Position numbers and translations under genes: made by a program. A stretch of 64,000 nt of DNA, from assembly GCA_034509925.1 (NCBI GenBank), contig CM067538.1, positions 4,691,778-4,755,777 on the forward strand. The letters are read 5' to 3'. This document shows positions 1 to 33,278 of the stretch, one piece after another (the first letter of the stretch is position 1; every line of letters starts with the position of its first letter). The notes under the pieces were generated by a model. It had not been told where the DNA came from, did not search any database, and saw only the letters and a program-made list of their open reading frames with translations. The stretch is from Hirudinaria manillensis. Taxonomy: Eukaryota; Annelida; Clitellata; Hirudinida; Hirudinidae.

Positions 1-3
1 ATA

Positions 4-49
<46 letters not shown>

Positions 50-62
50 CAATAACAATAAA
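1..62. repeat. (TAA)n microsatellite at the left edge
   Basis: Almost pure TAA triplets, decaying into AAC-containing triplets toward the right. It lies downstream of the last visible patched exon, so presumably inside a patched intron. Confidence 0.9.
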
Positions 63-236
63 CACAACCCACAGCGGCCACCAACGACGACCTAAAAAAA
101 CATTTCTTAAACTTTGGAACGATGGAGCGAGAAAGAGAATGAATAACAAGTCAAGCAAAAAGTAAATAATCTTGAGAAGACCTATTGAGCACATTCCCAA
201 TGTTTATTTGAACTAAGTTGATTCCCATAAGCGAGT

Positions 237-245
237 TGGGTGGTC
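237..245 (-). promoter_or_regulatory. Exact GLI/Ci consensus 9-mer in the presumed patched intron
   Basis: The plus strand reads TGGGTGGTC, the reverse complement of the canonical GLI site GACCACCCA. Patched is a classic Hedgehog/GLI target, but a single 9-mer can occur by chance, so this is only a candidate. Confidence 0.3.
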
Positions 246-284
246 GACCATAATGGAGAATTGACTTCCGTCGAGTCAAAAAAC

Positions 285-511
285 ACTCAACTGTCTCTAC
301 CCACTCAGGTCTCTACCCACTCAGGTCTCTACCCACTCAGGTCTCTATCCACTCAGGTCTCTATCCACTCAGGTCTCTACCCACTCAAGTCTCTACCCAC
401 TCAAGTCTCTACCCACTCAAGTCTCTACCCACTCAGGTCTCTACCCACTCAGGTCTCTACCCACTCAGGTTTCTACCCACTCAGGTCTCTACCCGCTCGG
501 GTTTCTACCCA
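285..511. repeat. 16-bp minisatellite, about 14 units
   Basis: Tandem units of the form CCACTCAGGTCTCTAC with a few substitutions (AGG/AAG, TAC/TAT, and a last degenerate unit with GCTCGGGTTTC). The unit is not a multiple of three, so the open frame across it simply cycles through three peptide registers and is not a gene. Probably patched intronic sequence. Confidence 0.93.
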
Positions 512-1099
512 CTCCCCACTCTTTTCCTCAACCAGTCAACCTTTGACAATCAAATCTAAAAGCTCTCTATCTATTGAGAGAAGTTATTTGTTCCATCCCG
601 AGGTGCCGTCATAATTATTATGTCAATTAATAATTATGATTTAATTACTGAAATAATTTCGATAATACATATTTCAATCGATTTAAATCTTCAGCATATT
701 CTCAGCTGTTTTCAAACTAATTTTAAAGCAACTCCTAATTGCAACATGCAACAACAACAACGACGACGACGACGAAGACAAGCACTTCAAAACCATTCCC
801 CGTGGATTCAGATGGATTCCTCAAACTATTAAAATTCAACCCCCAACCCAACCCAACCCCTCAAAATTTCCCCTGCAAATCTCAGCAGCTGAAGAGTTTT
901 TTAAACGTCTCTCATACCGCTCATACAGAAAGCTGGCTTGTCTTAATTGAAGCAGAATACAAGATGATATTAAAGAACGAGGATTTAGAAAATAAACAAA
1001 CAAATAAATTTAAAAAAATAAACAAATAAATAAAAAATATAAAGAATAAATATCGAAAGTCAATTAAATAATCACAAAATAAAAGAACTTAACGAGAAC

Positions 1100-2200
1100 C
1101 ATGAGTAGGAATCCGAGAGCAATCCTGACGTAGCTGACTTGAGAATATTCGATTAGCATGTCGGCCATGTTGCTCGAAGTGAAGGAATGGACCTTGTCAC
1201 GTGACTTGAGTTGTTTCGGTCTGTTCGATCGATCCTGGTGTCGGGAGGTCTTGAACTTGTCTACCACCTGCCATCAGGAAGTAGTGGTAACATGGAATCA
1301 CATTACAACATGGAGTTACATTGCAAAAACAAGCATCCTATTAATAATAACAACAACAACAACAACAATAATAATAATAATAATAATAACATTAATAATT
1401 ATAATGCAACTAATCACTGCTGACGGTACAGCAATGATAACAAGTTCAGCTTAAAATCCCACCCGATTATATAACAAGGTCTAAGAAGATTTATTAAGAC
1501 AATCCTGCATTAATGATGAACGAAAATATTACCAATATTTGAAATAATTCCAATTAACGTTGAATTTCATTTAAATCATCCCATTTCTCGTAGGACGAAC
1601 CTCATCGTCACCACTATCATAATCATAATCATCGTCATCATCATCATGAAGCCCTTGTATGACCCCGGACAACCCTTCACCCCCTTTACAAATGGGTCAC
1701 CTTTGTCATTTGCTTCTCCCAAGCCCTTATAACGTCTTCTGCTAGACTTTCATTCCACGGTTGGATGTTGTCCTTGTACATGTGGTATAGAACCTTCTCA
1801 CCCACTACCAAGATGGTCGACTGCAAGGCCTGAGACCTGAAATTAATTAATCAATCAATTAACATAATTATCATAATTAATTAGTTTAATTAATTTAATT
1901 ACGTGAATAATAAATGGTCGTTCAGAGCAATTAGATGGAATTCTCACCAGAAGGTCCATCTGATAAGTTATAAACGTCACAAAAACATAAAGATCAAACA
2001 AAGACTGCCAAATGTCGCCATGAAATCTAATACGAGATGCCACGTCTAAAACCGTTGGACGATCCTTTTGCAATTACCGTCGGCATTATTACTTAACTCG
2101 AGGATGTAATTGAATCATGATAAAAATTAAAAAAATATGAACATCGTCATTATCAACAACAACATCATCATCGCCATCGTCATCATCATCATCATCATCA

Positions 2201-2288
<88 letters not shown>

Positions 2289-2575
2289 CGTCTCAATTAT
2301 TGCAGTTGCTATCATCCTCAATTATCCAATTTCAGGAAGCCACAGGGGACCACACAAGAAACGAGATCCTAACGACGACCACCAAGAAGAAGAAGAACGA
2401 TGGATGCACCAAACTTTAAACCATAACAGTCTCTCATCAACATAAATTTCATCACTTCCATCAACCCCGGCATCATCAACATCATCATCATCACCATCAC
2501 CGCCATCATCACCATCATCATCACCATCATCATCAACATCATCACCATCTCCATCATCATCATCATCATCACCAT

Positions 2576-2616
<41 letters not shown>

Positions 2617-5097
2617 CCATCATCATCATCACCATCTCCATCATCATCATCATAATTATGACCGACTCCACGAAAGCCATTTCCATAAAGGCAGCTTCCC
2701 ATCATCAACAGCACACCGCTCAACTACGTAACTAGAATTTCGCAAAGGGATCATCACCATCGTCGTCTTCATCATCGTCATCATCATCATCGTCATCATT
2801 ATCAGCAACGCACCAACAACAACAACGATCGCCTTTGCAACCCCGATCACAACATGATCACAAACATCATCGTCATCATCATCGTCATCATTATCATCGT
2901 CATTGTCATCATCATCATCATCATCATACACGTCCCACAAAAACACAGACAGTTCAGAAGAAACTCGAGCGCTCTTTATTTATGAAAGAATCAACCACGC
3001 CGTATAAAGTGGAGCGAACAGCTTTTCAATGGAAACGAGATCAGGGTGGTCCGATAAGCTGCATACTTTTCGTGCAAAAAATAAACGAAATACGACCCCA
3101 CAAAGCCAGTTATGGTAACGATTCTCATCGTCACCATCGCCAAAAAAACATCATCAAAAGAGATTCGATCGAAATAAATCATGCTTTAAATCTTAGCTGA
3201 CCTCACAAGGTGACCTGATTTATTCTTCTGGATTCCCCCAAGTAACATGTCCACACTCCAGTGCATGTAATTCGTGGCAAATCCTTTGCAGCCCTGCGCC
3301 AGAACGGAAGCAACGTCGGGCGTCTGAAATGTTTTCATAAACAACATTCTGAAAATTTTTAGTTTTTTATTTTTATTCTGCACTTTTAGTCCTACGACTA
3401 ACCTCTTTGGACGAAAAATTGGGTGCAGTCTCCGGACAGCCCGGATCGTGGGGGTCCAGACAAGGCTTCTCCTGGTAGCCGGTCGAGATTCCGGCCTGTC
3501 GGACGTTGACGTTAATTTCAGAACGATGGCGACGATCGCGAAGAGAAACAACCACACAAAACCCTGAACTAACTTTGTCCATGACTTCTCTGATTTTGTC
3601 GACCATGGAAGGTGAAAAGTGACTTAACTCAGCCAAGACATCCTTTGGATTTAATTTCGTCCAATTGACAGTCCCAAAGTTACTGAAATTAGAGGACAAG
3701 TAGCTGAAACAAAATGTTTCCAGTCAAAACGTCTCGACCCGAATAAACGCAGACTCACGGTATGAAGACGGATTTGTCGGCAATGAGTTTACTTCCTTCC
3801 CAAAAGCATTCCAAAGGCGAGACGATCAGACACGGTCCGAGGTCGTCGAGAGCCTGCGAGGTCAGAAAGGTGAGCAAACGTGACCATTTAATGAATGCTG
3901 ACAAGCCAATAACCTGACTGACCTTCTTGAAATTATTGCTGTGGTCAAAATTATTGTCGTTGACATAACTAAAAGGAATCACATAGCATAGATCTTTGAA
4001 CTTCCAGGTCCTTTAAGAAAATATTTTTTTTTAAATCATTATGATTTCAGATGAAAAGACCAAAAATCCTGGAATGTCAAGCAAATCATCTCACATGTCC
4101 ATCACGTCCACGGAGACAGAAACCACTTCTTTGAGAACATCCAGATGAAGCAGAAGACTTTCGACCGTCAAAACGTTCTGACCCTCGTCTTCTGCCACTT
4201 GGATGACGACCTCGTTCAATTCCCCGCCAGCCGAACCGAGGGCATCCGCGGTGTACTTCATCTCCCTCGACATGCGACTTCCGGCTAAATGCGTTTCCAT
4301 CTTTAGTCGTAATATTCTCGAATAATGCTAAAACATTCATCTCATCGACAAACACCCGGTGAAGCGACAAAACATGTTTCACTGCAAGTAACTTCTAACT
4401 GTTACGTTGGAATTTCACCACAAAAAAAGCCATCACTGCATCCACAAAACACTCTCTATCCATTTGACATCCTTCTCGAAGCAAAACAAATCTATAATCA
4501 AGATTAATGGCAAGACTCAGAAAAGAGGAGGAAGGAGATCTTAGCAGAGGGTGACTTCACAACACGAGATGTCTGATCAAAAGCTCACCATCAATCCAAA
4601 GTTTGTCTATGCCATTTTCCATCTGGTAGGTTTTTAAGCCCAGGCAAGACATGAACAAGGCAACCAGGCCAACAAAAACTATCTTTCCACAGTGTATCTG
4701 GATAAAATTTCCAAGCTGGGACAAATACTTCTGCATGACCAGCCTCAGCCAAAGTGTCTTCTTCTTGCCTCGTGCCTTGCCCTGAAATGCACAAAAGTAA
4801 ATTCATTACAACCATTACAATCCAGTCTGCAAGAAACAAACGTTGTCATTTAAAAATGGAGAACGCTTTATTTGAAACACATGACCAAGTATCTCAAACA
4901 GAAACAAAAACACCACACTTCCAGCTGAAACTCACCTTGCTGACTTGAGTATAGGCCACAAAAGCGTCGACAAAACTCGGCCTCACCAACAAATTCCTTG
5001 GAGACCCAGCATCACCTCCGGGCCCGACGACTTCCATCATCTCAGACTCCCCGGACTCATCATTCCACATGGATTCTGACCTCAACACGATCGCCAT
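1100..5097 (-). CDS. PTCH: Patched-type Hedgehog receptor, N-terminal 10 coding exons (gene continues past the left edge)
   Basis: Twelve-pass receptor that binds Hedgehog and represses Smoothened; only its first 459 residues are here. Coding exons on the minus strand: 5097-4936, 4781-4589, 4284-4095, 4010-3923, 3853-3759, 3703-3574, 3495-3403, 3323-3202, 1836-1701 and 1267-1100. All have GT/AG borders and phases that chain without a break. The ATG at 5097 opens a short acidic N-terminus leading to VRPSFVDAFVAYTQVSK. Exon 2 holds LWLR and the first membrane segment (about residues 85-103). Exon 3 has SRMSREMKYT. Exon 4 has WKFKDLCY and exon 5 PCLIVSPLECFWEGSKL. Exon 7 has EKPCLDPHDPGCPETAPN and exon 8 GCKGF..NYMHW, all hallmark Patched ectodomain blocks. 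Exon 10 ends in YVRIALGFLLM, the start of the sterol-sensing membrane block. The exon 3 acceptor (TTTAG before 4284) was chosen over a nearer AG because only it keeps frame. The exon 10 donor is weak; 1100 or 1094 are both possible. Family assignment is secure; paralogue number is not. Confidence 0.93.
1837..3201. repeat. patched intron 9, largely ATT/ATC trinucleotide repeats
   Basis: About 1.36 kb between patched exons 8 and 9. It contains an ATC-to-ATT tract (about 2166-2290) and long interrupted ATC tracts (about 2455-2655 and 2755-2930). Open frames here encode only runs of Ile, Met, Asp, Ser or His and are repeat artefacts. I see no coding exon in it. Confidence 0.85.
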
Positions 5098-8075
5098 AGC
5101 TAATCGCCGGCAAACCTTCAGCCCGGTTCAGTCCCCGTATTTTCAACACTCATCGGAACTCTTGCGATAGCTCGTCTGCTATTACGACAACATGAGAATA
5201 TCCGAATCGACAACCTTATCTAGATAACAATATGATTATCTTCAATGTTTCGCTAAAGTTCAACAACAGTAAGAGTCCAAATGCCGGATTACGAACGCTC
5301 GCAACGAACCGTCATGCCTCTCTAGTAATCGAAACGGTTAATAAGGTTGAATTCTAATGAGGACAAACGTGATTAGTTTGCAGACCCAGCGTGTCTGCCA
5401 AGAACGGCCTAACAATCATTTCGCATTTTCATCTGACTATAATCGAGTTGAAAACTACGAAAACCACAACTATACGGCTCGAGGAGACTTCTGAACGAGA
5501 ATCGCTTGAAACATCAAAAAGGCCGGCCTTCTTAACACACAAGCTCCTGCAAACGTAAACAAAACTGTCTGCGTTAACAACTACTATAGTATTCCGAGTG
5601 GGCGGAGTCTGAATAAATTATGCGCACGAACGCGGCCTCAACGTGCCCCGATTTATGAAAATGTTTGCTCAACAAAGCAGCATTCTATTAAATAATAAAG
5701 CCTCACTAATCACCATCATTGCAATCATCATCATCATCATCATCACCACCATCGTCGTCGTCGTCGTCATCAATTCTATTCTCTTGTGATCTTTACAGTG
5801 AACTGCTAAAGAGCATTCTCGAGCGCCATTTCGCAAAAGACCACACGCAGATTCTAGTGGGGCTTTGTCGAGAGAGATATAGAGGAGGCTGGTTGTGAGG
5901 CCATAATACATCACCATCTACGAGTGAATTGCTGGCTCTTGCGTCGCCATAAATAAACTCTTTCATAGTTACCGACCGCATCATCGCATTCGTCGAGGTG
6001 GTCCGAGTGAGGGCTGCACCAAAACGAACCTGGATCGAACCATACTTGGAGTTCGATGGAAAAGTTCGAGTTGGAAAAGAAATTATTTGTGCTTAGCGTA
6101 GTGCTGCTCCAACACACAATCTACAGGAAAGAAGCGCTAAGCTAGAACTCGATAAGCTTCAAAATCCAGGACCACCCTGAAGAAGGTTAGGATCGACGAC
6201 TGTTAGTCAGACAAACCTAGTTCTCTCTCGAATGAAGTGCAAGTTTGTGCAATTGCGAAATATTTTGCCGCAAGCTTTAAAACAATTTCCCTTTTTCACA
6301 CAGAAATGAAAGTGGAAAGAACGTTGGGATGTATTTCGTTACATGCGTTTGTTAGCTGACTAGTGTGTGAACGCTGCGTTCAAGTCTAGCTACTTCGACG
6401 GTGGTCTTGTGCCATTATTTGGTCTTAGCTTATTTAATTTTCACTAATAGCCATCCGGCTCGGCAATTAACGGCGTTTGTGTTTATATTTCGAATCTTGG
6501 GCGTCCTCTGTGGTTTTTGATTTCTGTCGTTTTTCAAAAAAAAAAGAGAGAAATGAGCGGAGAAATTCTCAAGTTTTATCGGTCGTCCCTAATTCCCCTT
6601 AATTAGGTCACGCAATTTCAGAGAATTTTCGGTTGGTTAGAGTTCATCAAGTTCTGCCAATGAATAGCTGGTAGCGCTCTAAGTTGTCAACGGACGATTA
6701 AGAGTAGAATCGATGTCAATTTGGAATAAATTCTGAGTTGCTGAGCCAACGGAAAGAACTTCAATCGAGCGATAAGTTTTTGAAATAGTGATTCATCAAG
6801 TCGGGCATCGAAATTCAAAGATTTCAGTGCAGACATTCGAATGCCACATGATTAAACATGTCATGGTTTGGAATGTGATTGATGCCGGAATGTCGTTGGT
6901 CCTGGAGATCACGAAACTAGTTTCCCCAGGCGATGGAATTTCCACGATGGGGTTATCAGCGGTTTCTAAAATAAAGACAATTCGGACTCTAGCAATAGAA
7001 TTTAAGGTTTTATTGGATTTATAAATATAAATCCTCACCAACCAGAATGATTTGAAATCAAAATCGAATCAAAGGCAGCTACAATGATTTCAAATCAAAA
7101 TCATTATTTTTGATTTTGAAAATCAAAACATCGGGTGGTCGGGAATATATATATATATAAATATATTTCACATTTCACTGACTTTTTGCTTTAACTAAAC
7201 AATAACAATCAACTACATGAAACAATCCTTGTGTTCAATAACAATATTTAAAAAAAATGACTTGACCTTTTTCTCATGGCTTTCTTGGATCAGCAATAAT
7301 TAAAAAGTAGGCAGCTGGCAACTGAGAAACGAATTTTTTACTTTTTTTTTCTCGGGAAGTATTGGTTTATCATTGACCAAAGCCGGTTATATTACGAAAT
7401 TTGTGATTTCATGGGTAGCTTAAACCCTTCTGTACCTGAGACGAAATAAAATAAAGCTTAATGTTTTTGCTTCCCTTATCCACTCCGAATTAAATGAGTT
7501 GAAACCAAATTGTAGACGCTATTCCCTGTCATTTCAAGTCTTTCGATAGTCGGACCGAGGCCATCAAGAAGCTGGCAACAATTTCTAGGGGTTCGACCAA
7601 ACTAATAAACAGTTTCAAATGCTATAAATAAAACTCAGAAAATCAAATTTGAGGCGTTGTAGAGAAATTGAAAAAGAACATAACCAGAATGAAAATTCTT
7701 TATTTAAATCGAAATTTATAGTTCCAACCCACCACATGCATGCCATTTACCCAGTTGCATCTCCTTAACTGAACAGAGGACCCAAAACATCTATTCAAAC
7801 CTGTCTTTGAAAGGGCCAAATGAAGACCGAGGCATTGGATCGCAGGGACTCGATCCAGTTTATATCCCTTCTCTATCATTCCACCATGCACAATTTGTAA
7901 CTTTTTCCCATAAATATATTATATTTATATTGCAGAGCAACTATAACAAACAGTTTGTCCTATCTGTGGAACATTGTCCTATCTTAAAAGTTTTATCAGG
8001 AGAAAATTGAAGAATCAAATCGAGATGCCAGAGCCTCTCAGAAAACATCAACAGGGAACCCTCAAAAGAAATAAC
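5098..8075 (-). promoter_or_regulatory. Upstream region of patched / 3' flank of glucosidase I
   Basis: Three kilobases without a convincing coding exon. It holds the patched 5' flank. A GC box (TGGGCGGAG, 5599-5607) lies about 500 bp upstream of the patched ATG. GLI-like 8-of-9 matches lie at 6170-6178 (GACCACCCT) and 7132-7140 (CGGGTGGTC). There is an ATC/GTC microsatellite at 5715-5770. A TTTATT (AATAAA on the minus strand) at 7699-7704 is a plausible poly(A) signal for the glucosidase about 370 bp past its stop. Upstream non-coding patched exons may be hidden here. Confidence 0.4.
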
Positions 8076-10987
8076 TCAATACTGTTCGGACATCATGAGA
8101 ACCACTAGGGAAGACCATCCCGTGAAGGGGTGACTACCTTTGCCTGCTCCTGTCAAGTCATCGTACTGTTCCCAAACGTAGCCCGTTCTGACGTATTGTT
8201 CGTACATATTCCTGATCAGGTTTTCCCGAAGGTTGTGGTACAGCTCGCCGGCCGTGGAACTGTAAGGACCCTCGGCGAGTTGGTAGTGCCTTAGAGCAGC
8301 AACAGCCAGGTAGTTGATGTTGATCCAGATCGCTCCCCTCCAATAGGGTGGATCGTGTTCAGTGTTGTGCATCCGATAATGGGGTGACGTTCTGGCAAGG
8401 GAACGAAGGCCGAACGGAGTCCACAGCAGCTCCGGATTGGAAATGTCGGTCAAAATCTTTCCGAGCTGAGAGGAGGTGGGTTCTAAGATTTTCAGGAGAA
8501 ATGGAAATATATTGACATATCCAAACTCAGTATCGACGAGTTTGTACGTCGGCTCGCTCAAAGTGACTCTGATCTTCTCGGGTGGCTGATGGTTCTCGTT
8601 GTATGGCCTCTGACCTGGTTTTTGGTTTCTTGGAACCTTTGGAGGTCTCTTGAGTTCCACTTTCTCAGAATGAAACCCAAAGTCACTGTACCTGCCTTTA
8701 GATTCAGACCAGTGAAGTTCATTTAACAGCTTCATATCTGTCAACAGTTTGTGAGTTGAATCAAATGCTTTCCATTGGTCATTGTTTACAATTTGTGCAA
8801 TTTGCGACAATATGCCGGAAATGTAAGTGATCCAACATCTTAAATCGAGGTGACGCTCATGTTCCGTGGGGTGACTCGCCCTAGGAAAGTCATCCAATCC
8901 AGATGTCAGGGTCTTGGGATTGAGTTCTTGGGTTGTTGTGGCATTCCTTCCTCTCCAGAAGTAAGCAGAGTAGTAATGAGGAGAAATCTGGGTCTTATTG
9001 TACCAATTATACCAAGCAGTCAAACGAGGATATATAGTCTGGAGGAAGTTTTTCTTATTCTTAACAAATTTTTCATCTTTTAGAAGTTTCTCGAGAGTTA
9101 GGAACAAAGTTGGTGGATTGGCATTTTCATTGCTTTGGACAACAAACTCCTGTGGCACTCTAGCCCGAGCCTCCGATCCCAAAATCTGTTCCCTCGGAAT
9201 CCATCCTTCCATGTTCATCAGATCGAGCCAATGCCCGATGATGTCTGTCGACATGGAAGCATCCCAGTGACCGACGAGGAGGTTATGGAAACCCTCGTCC
9301 CACAAGAAGCCCCTCGGAAAGAAAGACCGAGAAGGAACCGCAGTGTATAGGGGAGCATCCCAGTAGGATACAGGATCCTTGGTGTATTTTGATTTGACTA
9401 AGGAGGAGCCATAGAAATATCCAATTCCTCCAATCAAGTTACTAAATGTTGACTTTGCAAAATCAATTTCAGGCTGAGAAAATTTCTTTTCTTCCAAATG
9501 GAACACTTTTTCAAATTTATCATTGAATTGATTTTCATACTTGAGCAATAATTCATCATAATATTTGCCAGATAGTTCGTTGACTCTGGATTCGACACTA
9601 CCCGATTCATATACGGCTTCCATTTCAAAGGGGAGTCTCACAGTGACTTGACTTACCATGAAATTGGCTTTCTTGACATCGATTCCTTCTGGCATTCTAG
9701 TTCCTTGGAGAATAAAGTAGTGATTTGGTGAATTTTTCAGTTGTGTTACTCCAAAGTTGTTGAATATGATATTCTTCAAATCTCCAACATCTTCTGGCAC
9801 TCTGGTTATGAGATGGTTTTGAAACATCATCAATTTTTTTGAATCTTCAGCTATCTTAAATTGAAGGTAAAATGGGCCAAGATCATCAGTGCTTCCTGAT
9901 ATTCCAGTCAAGCTGCTTCTTGAAGTGTGAGCATTCAGATGACCCTTGTTATCATCTAAAGTCATATACAACAGCAGGGAAACTGCAAGATCTTTTGGTG
10001 CAGATGGCTGAAAAATTTATATTTTATTTAGAAATATTAATATGCAATTCATAATTATGAATAATACCAAAGATTTAGACGACCGAGCGTGATCAATCGC
10101 CATTAATTTCTTAATGGAAACTGACAAGCATTAGGTGTTTGTCATTATTATTAACTAATAATGCATTTCAAAATAATCAATTAATTTATAAAAAAACACA
10201 CTTAAACAATGATAGAAGACCACAATGTCAACCCATCACAATACAACTTTGTCGACCAACAAACTATTTATGAAAACTACAATGAAAATCACAACCTTTG
10301 ACTCCAAACGTATTTTCGCAGTCCATTCTCCTCCATGTCTTCCTCCAGGCTGCTTAACAAAGGAACTCTGGATTGTAAATTGATTGTCAATAGCCTGGTG
10401 CACCCCAAAGTTCACGCCGTCATGAGCCAACCACCCATATTTGCCAAGACCATCTCCTTGACTGCACCAATGTCTTATCTCTGGAGGAAACTTTGATGGC
10501 TGTGACATCCACATCATGCCTTCAAAAGAAAGCCACAATTCAATCAATGACCTAAGACATGTAACATCGAAGAAAGTTTCTATAAACCAAAGTTTGGAGA
10601 GTTGGGGCTTCTTGCCTTTAGGCCAAAATAGAGACCAGAACGGTATGATCCCCAAAATCTGCTTGAGTCAAAGGATGAGTCTGATAAATTCTGATTGACA
10701 ACTTTAGCAGCATTCAATGGAGTCGTCACAATGTCCATTAAAATTTTGTTGTACCAAAAGTATCCTGCAAAAGCCATCGCCGTAACGATACCCAATAAAA
10801 AAAGCATCGCATGCTGTATAAAACTGCTAGACTCATGACTATAATGCTTTCGTCGACTCTCTTTAATCTTCTTTTGAATAGCTGACCGGGTTTCTGGAAC
10901 AAACGCCGTCTGAGTCGTTACCTGGCCATTTGAGTTGTGCTTTTGATTTTGCTGCCTTTTAGAAGCTGAATTCGTCTTTTTAGCCAT
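8076..10987 (-). CDS. MOGS: Mannosyl-oligosaccharide glucosidase (ER alpha-glucosidase I, GH63), complete
   Basis: Removes the outermost alpha-1,2-linked glucose from Glc3Man9GlcNAc2 just after transfer to nascent proteins in the ER. Three exons: 10987-10588, 10519-10296, 10007-8076 (stop TGA 8078-8076), giving 851 residues against 837 in human. The N-terminus is basic and cytosolic, followed by a single type II membrane anchor (about residues 58-80). The luminal domain opens with RFWGSYRSGLYFGLKARSP and has QGDGLGKYGWLAHDG in exon 2. The catalytic barrel, all in exon 3, shows RGFLWDEGFH (about 440-449), GWIPREQILGSEARARVP (476-493) and ERHLDLRCW (592-600). The last matches the substrate-binding/catalytic Glu-x3-Asp motif described for yeast glucosidase I. 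WRGAIWININY (764-774) follows, and the protein closes with HPFTGWSSLV. The ATG at 10987 was chosen because an upstream in-frame TTG is not a plausible start. Nothing is broken. Confidence 0.97.
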
Positions 10988-11424
10988 ACTTCTCAAACAT
11001 AACAAACAGCCTCAAACAATCTTTAACCGAGTCTCCGTGGCATTATAAAACCAGGTAATGCATTTAGATGAATAAAATCAGACAAGATGAAAAGTATATA
11101 ATAAAGCAAACGACATTTTCGTAATTGAAATATTTAATAATTATATTGATTTGTGCATTAATTAATCTAATAAATATGATTAATATTATAGATTAGCTTT
11201 ATAAATTATTCATATTTCATTTTATGTTTTAAAATTTAATGAATTTTGTGCTGCAACTGTCAACATTAGACATGCTAATTTACTCCCTACATTTGTAAAC
11301 AATGAGCCAAATGCGTGATTCTAACTGATTTGCATTGTTTTTTGTTTTATGCATTGCTCAAACCACCATTAGGATATTTTTTTAAAGATATAAATAAAAA
11401 TTTCGTCAACTATATGCAGCATTT
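10988..11424. promoter_or_regulatory. Short divergent intergenic region between MOGS and Abl
   Basis: Only 437 bp separate the start codons of two genes read outward, so both core promoters and 5' leaders must overlap here unless distant non-coding exons exist. The interval is very AT-rich, with no CpG-rich core. Just before the Abl start, TATGCAG could be a splice acceptor for a 5' leader exon; if it is not spliced, its ATG (11416) opens a frame overlapping the Abl start. Confidence 0.5.
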
Positions 11425-19415
<7,991 letters not shown>

Positions 19416-20520
19416 ACTCCTCCTCTTCCTCCTCGTCGTCGTCGTCATCGTCGGCGATCATTGTTTTCCTCGGCAGATCGTGTTGTTGTCGTCGTGAGCC
19501 GTTAATGTTTCTCGTTTCTCGCTTATCCAACGATTGACGATCGATCCGTCGATGAAGATTTGTTGGCTTTGTTGCGACCATTGCTTGCGCTTGATTCTCG
19601 AGTTGGATTTTTTGTTTTTAATTTAAATTTTAATTAATTTTAATTTTTTTTTAAATTTTCGAATTTGCCGAAGTTTCGATGAGGTTTCGCAAAGACGGAT
19701 ATGACGTCATCTCTAGTCAGTTGTTCCACGAATTTGCTAAAGCCTGCTCACGTCACGTTTGACATGACATTGTCATATCAGTTGTCAAGTCTAAATAACT
19801 TATAAACTTCACTCAAGATGGCCGCTAGTCGTCGTCTCAACATTTTGAAGTCGAGTTAATCATGAACCGACATATTTTTCTACATCGTGTGCGTTTGTGT
19901 GTGTACATCTTTGCTATTTATCGTCGTCAATCTTAGCATCTCTGGCGGCTCTCAACCCTGGCTGTGCGCAAATTCCGTGTTCGTTCGTGACTCGTCAGCT
20001 CAGTATTATCAATCCAGGAGGATTCTTCATAGTTTTTTGGTAGGATTTTCTTTTTTTTTTAATTTTTAATTTTTTTTTTCTTAAAAATTTAAGAAAAAGT
20101 GAACAAAAACGGATAGGAGTCGTAAGTAAGTAAGCGGACACACATAAAACATCGTTAAGTCATTGGGGAATGAATTAAGAAGGTTTCATCCGGGTCGATA
20201 CGGTAGTGGGAAAATCGTTTCCAGGCTCTCAAGGCCGGTCGTTGGTCCTGGTGAGTTTTTATGAATCCGGAGAGCTTCGAACAGACGCTTAATGGAGATT
20301 GATTAAAATGCCAGACGCCCGCACAAATGTCTCTGACATTCTCGCGTCTGAGGGTCGTTGGGTTCTTTAACGAGTGGCATGGAGATTCATCTTTTTTTTT
20401 GTGCTAGTTTTGTGTGTAGTGGAAATTCATTAAGAGGAGGAAGATAGCTTTGCCAGTTCAAGTTCATTGACAACGTCGAAGGGAAAGACGGGAGAAGGTG
20501 TTTTGGTCTTTTGGGGCGGC
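19416..20520. other. Convergent 3' regions of Abl and stomatin
   Basis: Tail-to-tail interval of 1105 bp holding both 3' UTRs. Visible are an ATTTA/TTTTAATT-rich stretch at 19615-19670, a perfect CRE palindrome TGACGTCA at 19702-19709, and AAGATGGCCGC at 19815-19825, which resembles a YY1 site. I found no clear AATAAA for Abl. No coding exon is supported. Confidence 0.6.

Positions 20521-33278
<12,758 letters not shown>

Noticed and set aside
300..512. CRISPR-like regular repeat
   Set aside because: Units are contiguous 16-mers without spacers in a eukaryotic genome; it is a minisatellite.
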